64,000 bases of DNA from Streptococcus orisasini (GCF_001431045.1 NZ_BCLE01000030.1:110319-174318); one strand, 5' to 3'; shown: positions 1-9,676, numbered from the stretch's first letter. Numbers and translations: made by a program. The notes: a model not told the origin generated them from the letters alone.

Positions 1-599
1 ATACGGATATTTCCTTTAAAATCATGCAGAGTGGTAAATTAATTGCTTTGGCTCACAATTCAGAAGCCTTCCAGCAAGAACCTGAAACGCTGAAATCTTA
101 TTACTTGCAAAGAAAGCGTTGGGCTAAGGGAAATTATGAAGTGGTTATTGCCAATTTCAAACATCTTTTTGGCCGTGGCAATTGGCGCGTTAAGTGGGAA
201 GTTTTCTATTATACATGTACTTTCTTTTGGTTTAATGCAGCGATTGTTTTGTCAGATATTCTCTTCTTTTCTAATCTGATAGCCTTAATTATCGGCTTAT
301 TCAAACCAGGAGTGCAGCTTCCTTTCGCCTTTGATACCAACAATGTCTACATGGCTCAACTTTTGCTCTTTAACTGGTTCTTGATGATTTTGCTTTATCT
401 CTTGCAGATTTCTATTTCACAAGCAACTCAGCACGGTCAGGCTACAGTTAGGCAGATTTGGATTGCGCTGTTGTCTTACTTTACTTATACGCAGCTCTTC
501 ATTATAGTATCTATCTCATCTATTAGTTCTGTTATTATGGATAAAATCTTACGCCGTGATGGAACGAAGTGGGTTAAAACAAAACGATTTGCAGGCTAA
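1..599 (+). CDS. Processive family-2 glycosyltransferase, C-terminal part (5' end outside window)
   Basis: The reading frame is open from the first bases (...TDISFKI before the first ATG at 24), so this is the 3' part of a longer gene. The visible part carries the QRKRW form of the QxxRW motif found in processive GT2 synthases of the BcsA/PgaC/hyaluronan synthase type. It is followed by three or four hydrophobic membrane segments and a basic tail. Such enzymes polymerise nucleotide sugars at the membrane and export the chain. The gene ends 11 bases before a GH8 glycosidase, the pairing seen in beta-glucan or cellulose-like exopolysaccharide operons. The substrate cannot be read from this fragment. 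Confidence 0.8.
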   Translation, partial: TDISFKIMQSGKLIALAHNSEAFQQEPETLKSYYLQRKRWAKGNYEVVIANFKHLFGRGNWRVKWEVFYYTCTFFWFNAAIVLSDILFFSNLIALIIGLFKPGVQLPFAFDTNNVYMAQLLLFNWFLMILLYLLQISISQATQHGQATVRQIWIALLSYFTYTQLFIIVSISSISSVIMDKILRRDGTKWVKTKRFAG

Positions 600-610
600 A
601 GGAGAAAGAC

Positions 611-1726
611 GTGAAGAAAAAGACATTAAAATATATTTGGTTTGTGCTCTTTCTTGTATTACTGACCGCAGGATTTTACATCATTCGTATTAAAAGTACA
701 GATGATATGCGGCAAAATATCTACAAGCAATGGTCTAAATACTATGTTGTAACTCATGGTAAGAGTGCCTATGTCAAGACGGCGGCAAGTAAAAAAGGAA
801 CCACAGCTCTTTCTGAAGGACAAGGTTACGGATTGTACATTGCTATTGAGGCGGCTAAAAGGGGTGCTGACAGCAAGTCAGAATTCAACAAACTCTATCA
901 ATATTATCTAGATCACCGTACTGCGGGTACTCAGCTGATGTCTTGGAAACAAATTATTAAGGCAGATGGTTCTATTGAAGACATGCCTAACAGTGCTACT
1001 GACGGGGATCTCTATATTGCTTATGCTTTAATTAAAGCAGCAGAGCTCTGGCCTGACAAGGCTGAGGCTTACAAAAAACAGGCTAGACTTCTGCTAAACG
1101 ATATTTTGGCTTATAATTATAATTCAGAAACCAAGTCCTTAACCGTTGGAAACTGGGCTACTGAAGGAACTGATTATTATGATCTGGTTAGAACGTCAGA
1201 TGTTCTGCCAGAACAGTTTGATGTTTTCTATAATTTTAGTAAAAACAATACTTGGAAAGTTATCAAGTCTTCAATGTTGGATAGCTTAGAAAAAATGAGC
1301 AGACAGCATAAGGCTGGTCTTTTTCCAGACTTTATGTGGGTTCGTAAGTCTGGTCAGGTTAAGGCAATCAAGGCGAATTTAATTGCCAGCAAGTATGATG
1401 GTGATTACTATTACAATGCCTGTCGCATGCCTTATAACTTAGCCAGAAGTAAGGATAAGCAAAGTCAGAAGATGCTCAGAAAGATGATGAATTTCTTTAT
1501 GAAGCAAAAAACTATTTATGCAGGCTATAAGCTAAACGGTAAGCATTTGGATGCTCATCAGTCTGCCAGCTTTGAGGCACCTATTTTTTATGCGGCTAAA
1601 AAGATAGACCATAATCATAAATATGAGCGCCTGCATCAGCAGGAAAAGAAAGTTTTTGTTAATGGTCTGTCCTCAACCAATTACTATGACTCTGCTTTGA
1701 CAACTATGGCTGCTTTAGGAGACTGA
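611..1726 (+). CDS. Membrane-anchored glycosyl hydrolase family 8 (endoglucanase-like)
   Basis: 371 residues starting at GTG, with AAGGAG six bases upstream. Residues about 8-25 form an uncleaved signal anchor. The motif EGQGYGLYIAIEAA and the block ATDGDLYIAYALIKA resemble the GH8 (BcsZ/cellulase D) fold, with a Glu and an Asp as likely catalytic acid and base. GH8 enzymes cut beta-1,4-linked glucans or chitosan, and in bacterial cellulose operons they trim the nascent polymer. Position directly after the GT2 synthase suggests the same role here. Family assignment is from motif memory and the exact polymer is unknown. A terminator follows about 90 bases later. Confidence 0.8.
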   Translation: MKKKTLKYIWFVLFLVLLTAGFYIIRIKSTDDMRQNIYKQWSKYYVVTHGKSAYVKTAASKKGTTALSEGQGYGLYIAIEAAKRGADSKSEFNKLYQYYLDHRTAGTQLMSWKQIIKADGSIEDMPNSATDGDLYIAYALIKAAELWPDKAEAYKKQARLLLNDILAYNYNSETKSLTVGNWATEGTDYYDLVRTSDVLPEQFDVFYNFSKNNTWKVIKSSMLDSLEKMSRQHKAGLFPDFMWVRKSGQVKAIKANLIASKYDGDYYYNACRMPYNLARSKDKQSQKMLRKMMNFFMKQKTIYAGYKLNGKHLDAHQSASFEAPIFYAAKKIDHNHKYERLHQQEKKVFVNGLSSTNYYDSALTTMAALGD

Positions 1727-1814
1727 TAAACTTCTTTGCTAGGGGGGCTCCAAGAGTCTGTATTAGCCTTTACAGGCTTAAAAGAGCACTATTTAGAGTA
1801 ATAAAAGAATAATA

Positions 1815-1876
1815 AAAAAGAGCGGTTTTGCTTGAACTCTAGCAGTTATGCTGGGTGCTTGGACCGTTCTTTTTTT
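1815..1876 (+). terminator. Rho-independent terminator after the GT2-GH8 pair
   Basis: AGAGCGGT (1819-1826) pairs with ACCGTTCT (1863-1870) allowing one G-U pair. The 36-base loop contains a smaller hairpin, and a run of seven T follows. Confidence 0.6.
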
Positions 1877-1922
1877 CATATTTCGGCTAGCCTAGCTGAG
1901 GGAGATTTGATAGAATAGACAT

Positions 1923-3836
1923 ATGATTATTTTACAAGGAAACAAAATTGAGCGCTCTTTTGCTGGTGAAGTGCTCTTTGATAATATTACTATTCAGGTG
2001 GATGAGCGTGACCGCATTGCCCTTGTCGGCCGTAACGGTGCAGGAAAATCAACTCTTTTAAAAATACTGGTGGGAGAAGAAAGCGCCAGCTCAGGAAGCA
2101 TTGACAAAAAACGCGACCTGTCCCTGTCTTATTTGGCGCAAGACAGTCGTTTTGAGTCTGACAACACTGTTTTTGAAGAAATGCTCCATGTTTTTGATGA
2201 TCTGCGTCAAGACGAAGAACGCCTGCGTCAGCTGGAAATGAAAATGGGCGAGCTGACAGGTTCTGAATTGGATGATCTCATGCAGACTTATGATAAGCTG
2301 TCTGAAGATTTTAGAATAAGAGGCGGTTTTACTTATGAGAGTGATATCCGTGCGATTTTAAATGGTTTTCAATTTGATGAGTCTATGTGGCAAATGAAAA
2401 TATCAGACTTGTCTGGCGGACAGAATACGCGTTTAGCCTTGGCCAAGATGCTTTTAGAGAAACCTGAACTCTTGGTGCTTGATGAGCCGACCAACCATTT
2501 GGATATTGAAACCATTGCCTGGCTGGAAAACTATCTGACGCATTATCAAGGAGCTTTGATTATTGTTAGTCACGACCGTTATTTTCTGGATAAGGTTGCA
2601 ACTGTAACTCTTGATTTGACTAAGCATTCATTGGATCGGTATGTTGGCAATTATTCTAGTTTTGTCGAGCAAAAGGCTCAAAAACTCCTAGCTGAGGAAA
2701 AACTATTTGAGAAGCAGCAAAAGGAGATTGCTAAACTAGAAGATTTTGTTCAGCGCAATATTGTTCGCGCATCAACGACCAAACGTGCGCAGTCGCGGCG
2801 TAAGCAGCTGGAAAAAATGGAACGCTTGGAAAAACCCGATAACAATGCTAAAAAGGCTCAGATGACCTTTAAATCAAGCAAACCTTCCGGCAGAGAAGTC
2901 CTAAAAGTTACCGATGCAGCAATTGGTTACGATGGCGATATTTTGTCTAGTCCGATTAATATGGAGGTTAATAAGTATGACGCCATAGCCATTGTCGGTC
3001 CTAATGGAATTGGAAAGACAACCTTAATAAAATCCATTATTGGACTTATTCCCTTTATTAAAGGCGAACTCAAATACGGTGCCAATGTGGAAATGGGCTA
3101 CTATGATCAGACTCAGTCCGATTTGACAGCCCGCAATACTGTTTTAGAAGAACTGTGGTCAGCTTTTTCGACTAGACCAGAAGTGGAAATTAGGAATCGT
3201 TTGGGTGCCTTTCTTTTTTCTGGTGATGATGTACAAAAAACAGTTGCCATGCTGTCAGGCGGAGAGAAGGCTCGTTTGCTGCTAGCAAAGCTGTCCATGG
3301 AGAATAATAACTTTTTAGTACTGGATGAACCGACCAACCATCTGGACATTGACAGCAAGGAAGTTCTTGAAAATGCCCTGATTGATTTTGACGGAACTTT
3401 GATTTTTGTCAGTCATGACCGCTATTTTATCAACCGTGTAGCAACAAAAGTCTTGGAGATTTCAGAGAAAGGCTCTAAACTGTATTTGGGTGATTATGAT
3501 TATTATCTTGAGAAAAGGGCAGAACAAGAAGGGCTTAAAAGCAAGTCTGCTGTATTGGTGCCTGCTGATGTTTTAGCAAATGCAGCTCAGGATTATCACA
3601 GTCAAAAGGCCAGCCAAAAAGAATTGAGAAAACTGAACCGCCGGCTTGAAGAAGTTGAAGGAACTTTAGAGCAGCTTGAGCAGCAGCAAAATACGATAAC
3701 AAAGCAAATGGCTGCAACCAACGATGCCAGTCAGCTTATGGATCTGCAAAAAGAAGTTGATCATTTGAGTGCTCAGCAGGAAGAACTTTTAGAAGAATGG
3801 ACCCTTTTATCTGAGAAGGCAGAAGCTTATCAATAA
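1923..3836 (+). CDS. ABC-F family ATPase (YdiF/Uup-like)
   Basis: 637 residues with two ABC cassettes and no membrane segment, the ABC-F architecture. Walker A motifs are GRNGAGKST (36-44) and GPNGIGKTT. Both LSGGQ-type signatures (LSGGQNTRLALAK and LSGGEKARLLLAK) are followed by LVLDEPTNHLD. The linker between cassettes is basic and helical (about 240-310), and the last 90 residues form a Glu/Lys/Gln-rich coiled coil. ABC-F proteins act on the ribosome in translation quality control or, in some, antibiotic resistance. Length and C-terminal coiled coil fit the housekeeping YdiF type rather than a resistance factor. A stronger claim would need phylogeny. Confidence 0.85.
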   Translation: MIILQGNKIERSFAGEVLFDNITIQVDERDRIALVGRNGAGKSTLLKILVGEESASSGSIDKKRDLSLSYLAQDSRFESDNTVFEEMLHVFDDLRQDEERLRQLEMKMGELTGSELDDLMQTYDKLSEDFRIRGGFTYESDIRAILNGFQFDESMWQMKISDLSGGQNTRLALAKMLLEKPELLVLDEPTNHLDIETIAWLENYLTHYQGALIIVSHDRYFLDKVATVTLDLTKHSLDRYVGNYSSFVEQKAQKLLAEEKLFEKQQKEIAKLEDFVQRNIVRASTTKRAQSRRKQLEKMERLEKPDNNAKKAQMTFKSSKPSGREVLKVTDAAIGYDGDILSSPINMEVNKYDAIAIVGPNGIGKTTLIKSIIGLIPFIKGELKYGANVEMGYYDQTQSDLTARNTVLEELWSAFSTRPEVEIRNRLGAFLFSGDDVQKTVAMLSGGEKARLLLAKLSMENNNFLVLDEPTNHLDIDSKEVLENALIDFDGTLIFVSHDRYFINRVATKVLEISEKGSKLYLGDYDYYLEKRAEQEGLKSKSAVLVPADVLANAAQDYHSQKASQKELRKLNRRLEEVEGTLEQLEQQQNTITKQMAATNDASQLMDLQKEVDHLSAQQEELLEEWTLLSEKAEAYQ

Positions 3837-3959
3837 ATCTTTGCTTGTCTAACAGTGACTAAACAAAGATACTGTTTACAGAATTAAGCTATGGGCCTGT
3901 TAGTTTATCCCATTTAAAGCCTGACTGTACCTTGATTTAGCTGATAATAAAACAATTAA

Positions 3960-4047
3960 AGAGGGCAACAACTGAACTGACTCCCACAAAGTTAGACGAA
4001 ACATCTAACGATTGGGGTACAGATCAGCTGTTGACCTCTGTTTTTTT
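3960..4047. terminator. Bidirectional terminator with an IS-end-like hairpin in its loop
   Basis: AGAGGGCAACA (3960-3970) pairs with TGTTGACCTCT (4029-4039) with one mismatch. It is flanked by T-rich tracts on both strands, so it can stop the ABC-F gene and the minus-strand gatD operon. The unusually long loop holds a second hairpin (GTTAGAC...TCTAAC, 3991-4009) that is repeated at 53048. Confidence 0.65.
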
Positions 4048-4834
4048 ATTTTTCAAATTCTGCCTTACTTTTGATGTCGCCGTATTCTTCAGCAACTTCA
4101 AGGCTGAGAATATCTTGGTAACTTGGCAGGCTAATATCTTGGCCATACTTATTTTTTAGAGCAGTAGTGACTAAGCGATAGGCAAGATTGGCATTGCGCG
4201 AAAGAATTGGACCGTGGAAATAAGAACCAAAAATGTTCTTATAATGGACTCCTTCGGTAGCATCTTCCTTATTATTGCCATTACCGTAAATGACGGTTCC
4301 TAAGGGCTTTTCATCTTCGGCTAAAAAGGTACGCCCTTGATGATTTTCAAAGCCATAGTATGTTTCATTGAATTCATCATTATGGATTTTAATATCGCCA
4401 ATATAGCGATTATTGTTCTGATTGAGGGTGTAATGTCCCATCACGCCGATACCGTCAATCTTTTTTCCATCAGCCTGAATATAGTACTGTCCTAAAAGCT
4501 GAAAGCCGCCACAAATGGCCAGACCAACACCTCCTGACTCAATAAATCGGGCAATGCTGGCTTTTTTACCGGGCAGATCCTTAGCAACAATAGACTGTTC
4601 ATAGTCCTGACCGCCGCCAAAAAACATTATATCATAAGCTTTTTCATCAAAAGCATCTCCCATAGATACAATATCAATGGTCATGTGGGCAGCCAATTTT
4701 TCGCCGACATATTTGAGCATCAAAATATTGCCATTGTCGCCGTAGGTGTTGAGCAGATTGCCATAGAGATGAGCAACTCTGAGCTGATATTGATAATCCG
4801 GTCTGTCAGGGGACTGCAAAGATGTATAAACCAC
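4046..4834 (-). CDS. gatD: Lipid II isoglutaminyl synthase, glutamine amidotransferase subunit GatD
   Basis: 262 residues of the CobB/CobQ-like class I glutamine amidotransferase family. The catalytic Cys108 sits in [10 protein letters not shown] and His207 in GSYFHGPIL. GatD releases ammonia from glutamine and passes it to MurT, which amidates D-glutamate in the lipid II stem peptide in the cytoplasm. In streptococci this step is needed for normal cross-linking. The gene follows murT on the minus strand with a one-base overlap, the usual murT-gatD operon order, and ends at the bidirectional terminator. Confidence 0.93.
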   Translation of the reverse strand: MVYTSLQSPDRPDYQYQLRVAHLYGNLLNTYGDNGNILMLKYVGEKLAAHMTIDIVSMGDAFDEKAYDIMFFGGGQDYEQSIVAKDLPGKKASIARFIESGGVGLAICGGFQLLGQYYIQADGKKIDGIGVMGHYTLNQNNNRYIGDIKIHNDEFNETYYGFENHQGRTFLAEDEKPLGTVIYGNGNNKEDATEGVHYKNIFGSYFHGPILSRNANLAYRLVTTALKNKYGQDISLPSYQDILSLEVAEEYGDIKSKAEFEK

Positions 4835-6177
4835 TAGTTCATCTCCTTTCCGACAGCATGTCTGCTTGCTAACAGACTGCGAAATTCAAGCATAGCCGTA
4901 TAGGTGGCTAGAATATAGGCGTGTTCTGTTTCTTGATTTTCGATCATGGTCAGAATATCTTCTAATTTTTCAGCCTGGTGAATTCTTTTTTCATCGTATC
5001 CTGTGACTCGCAGCCGTCTGGCAATTTCTGAATGGCGGATACCACCTGTGAAAATTTCAGGAATATCCATGTCCAAGATACTTTCAAAATTCGCATCCCA
5101 AATCCAACTGGTATCAATACCGTCAGCATAATTGGCATTGAGCAGCACAGACAAGGTGAAGGGATAAGGAGCCAATTTAATCATATCAAGTGCCTGACTG
5201 GCTCCGACAGGGTTTTTAATAAGAACCAAGGTACAGGATTTATTGCCGATTTTAAAGGTTTCCTGACGGCCAAAAACTGCCCGGCTTTTATCAAAGCCAG
5301 CCTTGATTTTTTCAGGTTCAACACCAAAAAATTCAGCAGTAGCAACGGCAGCCAGGGCATTGTAAATGTTATACAATCCGCCAACATTAATCTTGTAACT
5401 GTGGTTGTCAATGATAAATTCAGAAGCTGTATTGGTGATTTTGGTCAAATCAGTCAGTTTATAGTCTAGCTTAGGACGGCAAAAACCGCAATTTTCACAA
5501 ATATAATCACCGAGGTTGGCATAGGTGTTGAGCTTGTATTTAAGAATATTTTGGCAATTGGGGCAGAGAATACCTTCAGTATTGTAGTGCGCAAGCTTAG
5601 CATCATGCCTTTCAGTATCAAAGCCGTAATAACGCATAGGATTGACTGTTTTGACAGAGTGAAAGAGCGGGCTGTCGCCATTAGCCAAAATAGTTGCCTG
5701 TGGAGCCTTGGCTGCGCCATCTAAAATCATTTGATAAGTTGTGTAGATTTCGCCGTAGCGGTCCATTTGGTCACGAAAGATATTAGTGAAAACAAAAAGA
5801 CTAGGCTTTAGGTATTCTGTGATTCTAGGAAGGCTGGCTTCGTCAATTTCTAAAACAGCTATCTTTTTACCATTCTTGTTTTTCTTAGCAGTTAAAAAGG
5901 CAGCTGTAATCCCTGTGATCATATTTGCACCGCTGGGATTGGTCAGCACTTGTCCGAATGCTTCTTTCAAAATACCGACTGTCAAAGCAGTTGTCAGAGT
6001 TTTTCCATTAGTACCTGTGACAACGACGATTTCGTAATCTTTAGCCAGTGTATTTAAAATGTCTTTATCGCATTTAAGAGCAATTTTCCCGGGAAGAGTT
6101 GACCCGCGACCCAATTTGCTAAGAGCAAAATGGGCTGTCTTACCGGCTATAATGCTTAATTGTGTTTTAAGAGTCAT
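4834..6177 (-). CDS. murT: Lipid II isoglutaminyl synthase, Mur ligase-like subunit MurT
   Basis: 447 residues of the Mur ligase family with P-loop GTNGKT (55-60). A zinc ribbon is formed by Cys205, Cys208, Cys227 and Cys230, diagnostic of MurT. The C-terminal DUF1727-like domain docks GatD. With GatD it converts D-isoglutamate of lipid II to D-isoglutamine using ATP. The chosen ATG has no Shine-Dalgarno sequence but lies six bases after an extended -10 element, so the mRNA may start at or next to the initiation codon. It is divergent from cdaA. Confidence 0.93.
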   Translation of the reverse strand: MTLKTQLSIIAGKTAHFALSKLGRGSTLPGKIALKCDKDILNTLAKDYEIVVVTGTNGKTLTTALTVGILKEAFGQVLTNPSGANMITGITAAFLTAKKNKNGKKIAVLEIDEASLPRITEYLKPSLFVFTNIFRDQMDRYGEIYTTYQMILDGAAKAPQATILANGDSPLFHSVKTVNPMRYYGFDTERHDAKLAHYNTEGILCPNCQNILKYKLNTYANLGDYICENCGFCRPKLDYKLTDLTKITNTASEFIIDNHSYKINVGGLYNIYNALAAVATAEFFGVEPEKIKAGFDKSRAVFGRQETFKIGNKSCTLVLIKNPVGASQALDMIKLAPYPFTLSVLLNANYADGIDTSWIWDANFESILDMDIPEIFTGGIRHSEIARRLRVTGYDEKRIHQAEKLEDILTMIENQETEHAYILATYTAMLEFRSLLASRHAVGKEMN

Positions 6178-6183
6178 AAGACC

Positions 6184-6192
6184 ATTTTATCA
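6184..6192 (-). promoter_or_regulatory. Extended -10 promoter directly before murT
   Basis: On the minus strand TGATAAAAT is followed by six bases and then the murT ATG, with no AGGAGG-like sequence between. This spacing puts the expected transcription start at or beside the A of ATG. Confidence 0.5.
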
Positions 6193-6233
6193 TAAAAAAA
6201 GCGTTTGAGATACAAGAAAAATCATCTGAAAAG

Positions 6234-6242
6234 TGATATAAT
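6234..6242 (+). promoter_or_regulatory. Extended -10 promoter of the cdaA operon
   Basis: TGATATAAT about 47 bases before the cdaA start, with no clear -35 box, which is typical for extended -10 promoters. Confidence 0.55.
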
Positions 6243-6288
6243 GATAAAGCATGTATTTAGCCAGTTTTTACTAAAAAGAGAGAATTGT

Positions 6289-7143
6289 ATGAGTAGTATA
6301 TTTGAAGTTAATGCTAATTTTTGGGTTAGTCTGTTTGATAGCCCGCTGAAAATTTTGATTCATACTCTTGATATTGCCATTGTATCTTGGTTGATTTATA
6401 AATTTATCAAGGCTCTGGCTGGTACTAAGGTCATGGCCTTGGTTCAAGGGGTCGTTTTGTTTGTCCTTTTTAAGTTTGTGGCAGAATTTCTAGGATTTAC
6501 CACGATTGCTTTCTTGATGAATCAGGTGATTACTTACGGGGTTATCGCGGGTGTTGTTATCTTTGCTCCTGAAATTCGTTCGGGTTTGGAGCGTTTCGGA
6601 CGGACGCCCCAGTCTCTCATTCAAAGACAGCAGCTCAGCAACGAGGAAATGCTGGTCAATGCTTTTGTGAAAGCAGTAGCTTATATGAGTCCGCGTAAGA
6701 TAGGAGCCTTGATAGCTGTTGAAGAGACACAGACCCTGCAGGAATATATCGCTACCGGGATTCCCTTGGATGCAGATATTTCTGGGGAGCTGCTGATTAA
6801 TATCTTTATTCCCAATACACCTTTGCATGATGGAGCTGTTATTATTGAGGGCAATAAGATTGCAGCTTCCTGTGCTTACCTGCCTCTTTCAGAATCTAGT
6901 CACATTTCCAAAGAATTTGGTACGCGGCACCGGGCAGCTATTGGACTTTCTGAAAATTCGGATGCCTTTACCATTGTTGTTTCTGAGGAGACAGGAGCCA
7001 TCTCCATTGCTTATAAGGGAGACTTTGTTCACGACTTATCTATGGAGGGCTTTGAGGTGCTTTTGAGGGATCACTTTATCAAAGAAGAACCCAAGAAAAA
7101 GAATTGGCTGAAACAATTCTTTGGAGGTCACCATCATGTTTAA
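6289..7143 (+). CDS. cdaA: Diadenylate cyclase CdaA
   Basis: 284 residues from the ATG at 6289. The upstream in-frame ATGs lie at the promoter and lack family homology. Three N-terminal membrane helices (about 22-93) precede a DAC domain with DGA (181-183, in LHDGAVII) and RHR (213-215, in GTRHRAAIG), the two signature motifs. The enzyme makes cyclic di-AMP from two ATP at the membrane, a second messenger for potassium and osmolyte balance and wall homeostasis. It is first in cdaA-cdaR-glmM, an arrangement conserved across Firmicutes, and overlaps cdaR by eight bases. Confidence 0.95.
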   Translation: MSSIFEVNANFWVSLFDSPLKILIHTLDIAIVSWLIYKFIKALAGTKVMALVQGVVLFVLFKFVAEFLGFTTIAFLMNQVITYGVIAGVVIFAPEIRSGLERFGRTPQSLIQRQQLSNEEMLVNAFVKAVAYMSPRKIGALIAVEETQTLQEYIATGIPLDADISGELLINIFIPNTPLHDGAVIIEGNKIAASCAYLPLSESSHISKEFGTRHRAAIGLSENSDAFTIVVSEETGAISIAYKGDFVHDLSMEGFEVLLRDHFIKEEPKKKNWLKQFFGGHHHV

Positions 7144-8092
7144 ACGAATTTTCGCCAAGCGTTTCTGGCTGGCTCTTGCTTCAATCTTCTTTGCACTTTT
7201 GCTGTTTTTAACGGCAAATTCTGTTAACTATAGTTCCAGAAATCAAACAAGTGGTCTCTTACAGACCTACAGTCATACCTTAGAAAATGTTCCCATAGAT
7301 ATCAAGTATGATAGCAATAAATATTTTATCAGCGGTTATTCTTATGACACAGAAGTTTACCTGACATCCACCAACCGTGTCAAATTGGATTCCGAGATTA
7401 ACAATGATACTAGGCATTTTAAGGTAGTTGCTGACTTATCAAATGCTAGAGAAGGGACTAACAGGGTACCATTGGAAGTGAAAGACCTTCCCAGCGGTGT
7501 TAGTGCAGAGTCCTCGCCGACTACAATAACAGTCAATGTTGGTAAGAAAAAGACCAAGACCTTTAGAGTTGAAGGAAAGATTAGTGCCAATCAGATTGCA
7601 GATGGCTACAAGCTGGCAAAAGTCTCAACTGGAGTATCTGAAGTAGAAGTGACCAGTGATGAAGCAACTATCAATCAAATTGACCATGTAGCGGCAATTT
7701 TGCCGGAGGAACAAATTCTGTCTAAGGATTACAGCAGTATGGTGACTCTTCAGGCGGTTTCTGAGAGTGGCAAAATTTTGCCAAGTATCATCAATCCAAC
7801 CAAGACAGATTTAGATGTTGATGTCGAAGAACTTTCCAAAACAGTTCCAATTATTGTTGAATTGACTGGCCAGCTAAACAGCAATCTATCGGATATTCGC
7901 TATGAGCTGCAGCCTAAAGAGGCTCTTGTTTATGGCAAGCAGGCGGATCTTGATCGGACTGCTTATGTGAGAGTTAAAGTCAATATTTCTGACATTACTA
8001 AAGATACGACCAAAACAGTCAACCTATCAGCTGGTAAATTAAGGGTCAGTCCTGATAAGGTTGCCGTTAAGTTGACAGTTAAGAAAAAATAA
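7136..8092 (+). CDS. cdaR: CdaA regulatory protein CdaR (YbbR repeats)
   Basis: 318 residues from the ATG at 7136, eight bases after GGAGG (7123-7127). An in-frame TTG at 7121 is too close to serve. One N-terminal membrane anchor (about 10-27) is followed by an extracytoplasmic chain of YbbR-type beta repeats. CdaR binds CdaA and modulates c-di-AMP synthesis. The gene is translationally coupled to cdaA by overlap and lies 53 bases before glmM. Repeat boundaries cannot be set by eye. Confidence 0.9.
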   Translation: MFKRIFAKRFWLALASIFFALLLFLTANSVNYSSRNQTSGLLQTYSHTLENVPIDIKYDSNKYFISGYSYDTEVYLTSTNRVKLDSEINNDTRHFKVVADLSNAREGTNRVPLEVKDLPSGVSAESSPTTITVNVGKKKTKTFRVEGKISANQIADGYKLAKVSTGVSEVEVTSDEATINQIDHVAAILPEEQILSKDYSSMVTLQAVSESGKILPSIINPTKTDLDVDVEELSKTVPIIVELTGQLNSNLSDIRYELQPKEALVYGKQADLDRTAYVRVKVNISDITKDTTKTVNLSAGKLRVSPDKVAVKLTVKKK

Positions 8093-8125
8093 TATTATAA
8101 TGACATTAGAATTAAAGGGAGGAAG

Positions 8126-8200
8126 ATGCCTAGCATCAAATTGTTATGGGAAAATATTTTGGTACCGACGGTGTACGCGGTGAAGCAAATGTTGAATTGA
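8126..8200 (+). CDS. Possible 24-codon upstream ORF overlapping the glmM start
   Basis: AAAGGGAGG (8114-8122) lies three bases before an ATG at 8126 that opens a 24-codon frame ending at 8200, out of frame with glmM. The glmM ATG at 8146 has no good ribosome binding site of its own; the same SD is 23 bases away. This may be a coupling or attenuation device, or an accident. No homology is claimed for the peptide. Confidence 0.25.
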   Translation: MPSIKLLWENILVPTVYAVKQMLN

Positions 8201-9495
8201 CGCCAGAGTTGGCTTTCAAACTTGGCCGTTTTGGAGGCTATGTGCTCAGCCAGCATGAAAAAGAAAATCCAAAAGTCTTTGTGGCGCGTGATACACGTAT
8301 TTCAGGACAAATGCTTGAGAGTGCTTTAGTTGCTGGACTTTTGTCAGCAGGTATTGAAGTCTATCAGCTGGGGGTTCTGGCAACACCAGGAGTTTCTTAC
8401 TTGGTCCGTACGGAAAAAGCCAGTGCTGGTGTTATGATTTCGGCTAGCCACAATCCGGCCTTGGACAATGGTATTAAATTCTTTGGCAGTGATGGTTTTA
8501 AACTGGATGATGACCGCGAACTGGAAATCGAAGAGCTTTTAGATGCTGAAGATGACCTTCTTCCGCGGCCCAGTGCTGCAGGTCTAGGAAGGCTTATTGA
8601 CTATCCTGAAGGTGTTCGTAAGTATGAGAAATTCCTCGTTTCTACTGGTCTGGATTTGGAAGGAATGAAGGTTGCTATTGATGCGGCTAACGGTGCAGCT
8701 TTCTCGTCTGCCCGCCAAGTATTCCTTGATTTGAATGCTGACATTACAGTCATTGGGGATGAACCTGATGGTCTTAATATCAATGATGGTGTAGGTTCAA
8801 CTCATCCTGAACGCCTGCAGGAATTGGTTAGAAAATCTGATGCTGTAGTTGGTCTTGCCTTTGATGGCGACAGCGACCGCTTGATTGCTGTTGATGAAAA
8901 TGGTGAGATTGTTGATGGCGATAAGATTATGTATATTATCGGTAAATACCTTTCGGAAAAAGGGAAACTGGCTAAGAATACTATCGTGACAACGGTGATG
9001 TCAAACATCGGTTTTCACAAGGCGCTCGATCGTGAAAATATCAACGAGGAAATTACTGCAGTCGGTGACCGCTATGTCGTTGAAGAAATGCGCCGTTCCG
9101 GTTATAATCTGGGCGGAGAGCAGTCTGGTCATGTGATTATTATGGACTATAATACTACGGGTGACGGCCAGTTAACAGCTATTCAGCTGACCAAGATCAT
9201 GAAAGAAAGTGGAAAATCACTGTCCGAATTAGCCAGCGAAGTGACCATTTATCCTCAAAAACTGGTTAATATTCGTGTGGAAAATGATATGAAAGATAAG
9301 GCCATGGATGTGCCTTTGATTGCAGATGTGATTGAAAAGATGGAAACAGAAATGGCCGGTAACGGCCGCATTCTAGTCCGTCCGAGTGGAACAGAGCCGC
9401 TTTTGCGTATCATGGCAGAAGCACCTACTCTTGAAGAGGTTGACTATTACGTCGATACGATTGCCAAGGTCGTTGAAGCAGAAATCGGTATTTAA
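8146..9495 (+). CDS. glmM: Phosphoglucosamine mutase GlmM
   Basis: 449 residues, normal family length, beginning with the conserved [12 protein letters not shown]. The phosphoserine loop is SASHNP with catalytic Ser101, the metal-binding loop is DGDSDR, and the phosphate-binding C-terminal loop is [10 protein letters not shown]. GlmM converts glucosamine-6-phosphate to glucosamine-1-phosphate for UDP-GlcNAc. In Firmicutes it also binds and inhibits CdaA. Third gene of cdaA-cdaR-glmM. The start is fixed by family conservation although the ribosome binding site is badly placed. Confidence 0.97.
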   Translation: MGKYFGTDGVRGEANVELTPELAFKLGRFGGYVLSQHEKENPKVFVARDTRISGQMLESALVAGLLSAGIEVYQLGVLATPGVSYLVRTEKASAGVMISASHNPALDNGIKFFGSDGFKLDDDRELEIEELLDAEDDLLPRPSAAGLGRLIDYPEGVRKYEKFLVSTGLDLEGMKVAIDAANGAAFSSARQVFLDLNADITVIGDEPDGLNINDGVGSTHPERLQELVRKSDAVVGLAFDGDSDRLIAVDENGEIVDGDKIMYIIGKYLSEKGKLAKNTIVTTVMSNIGFHKALDRENINEEITAVGDRYVVEEMRRSGYNLGGEQSGHVIIMDYNTTGDGQLTAIQLTKIMKESGKSLSELASEVTIYPQKLVNIRVENDMKDKAMDVPLIADVIEKMETEMAGNGRILVRPSGTEPLLRIMAEAPTLEEVDYYVDTIAKVVEAEIGI

Positions 9496-9551
9496 AACAA
9501 GGTTTAACACCATTTCTGCTACTGTTTGCTGCAATGATCATCATAAATAAT

Positions 9552-9587
9552 AGGAGTCAGAAATCCCTCGATGTTCTGCTCCTTTTT
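9552..9587 (+). terminator. Terminator after glmM
   Basis: AGGAG-T-CAGAA pairs with TTCTG-C-TCCT around a short loop and is followed by five T. Confidence 0.65.
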
Positions 9588-9638
9588 GTTTACAGGCGAT
9601 TTGCCACAGCTGCAAACAATGTCAGAAAAAATAATTTG

Positions 9639-9676
9639 TGTTATACTAAACGTAGATTTGAATGTAAGCGTTTAAA
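9639..9676 (+). promoter_or_regulatory. clpB promoter with a cre-like box downstream
   Basis: TGTTATACT (9639-9647) is an extended -10. TGTAAGCGTTTAAA (9663-9676) differs from the CcpA box TGWAANCGNTNWCA at one key position. No CtsR-type tandem GGTCAAA repeat was seen, which is unusual for a clp gene. Confidence 0.4.

Noticed and set aside
5032..5469. 145-codon plus-strand frame inside murT
   Set aside because: It is an antisense shadow of murT, which has all its family motifs on the other strand.
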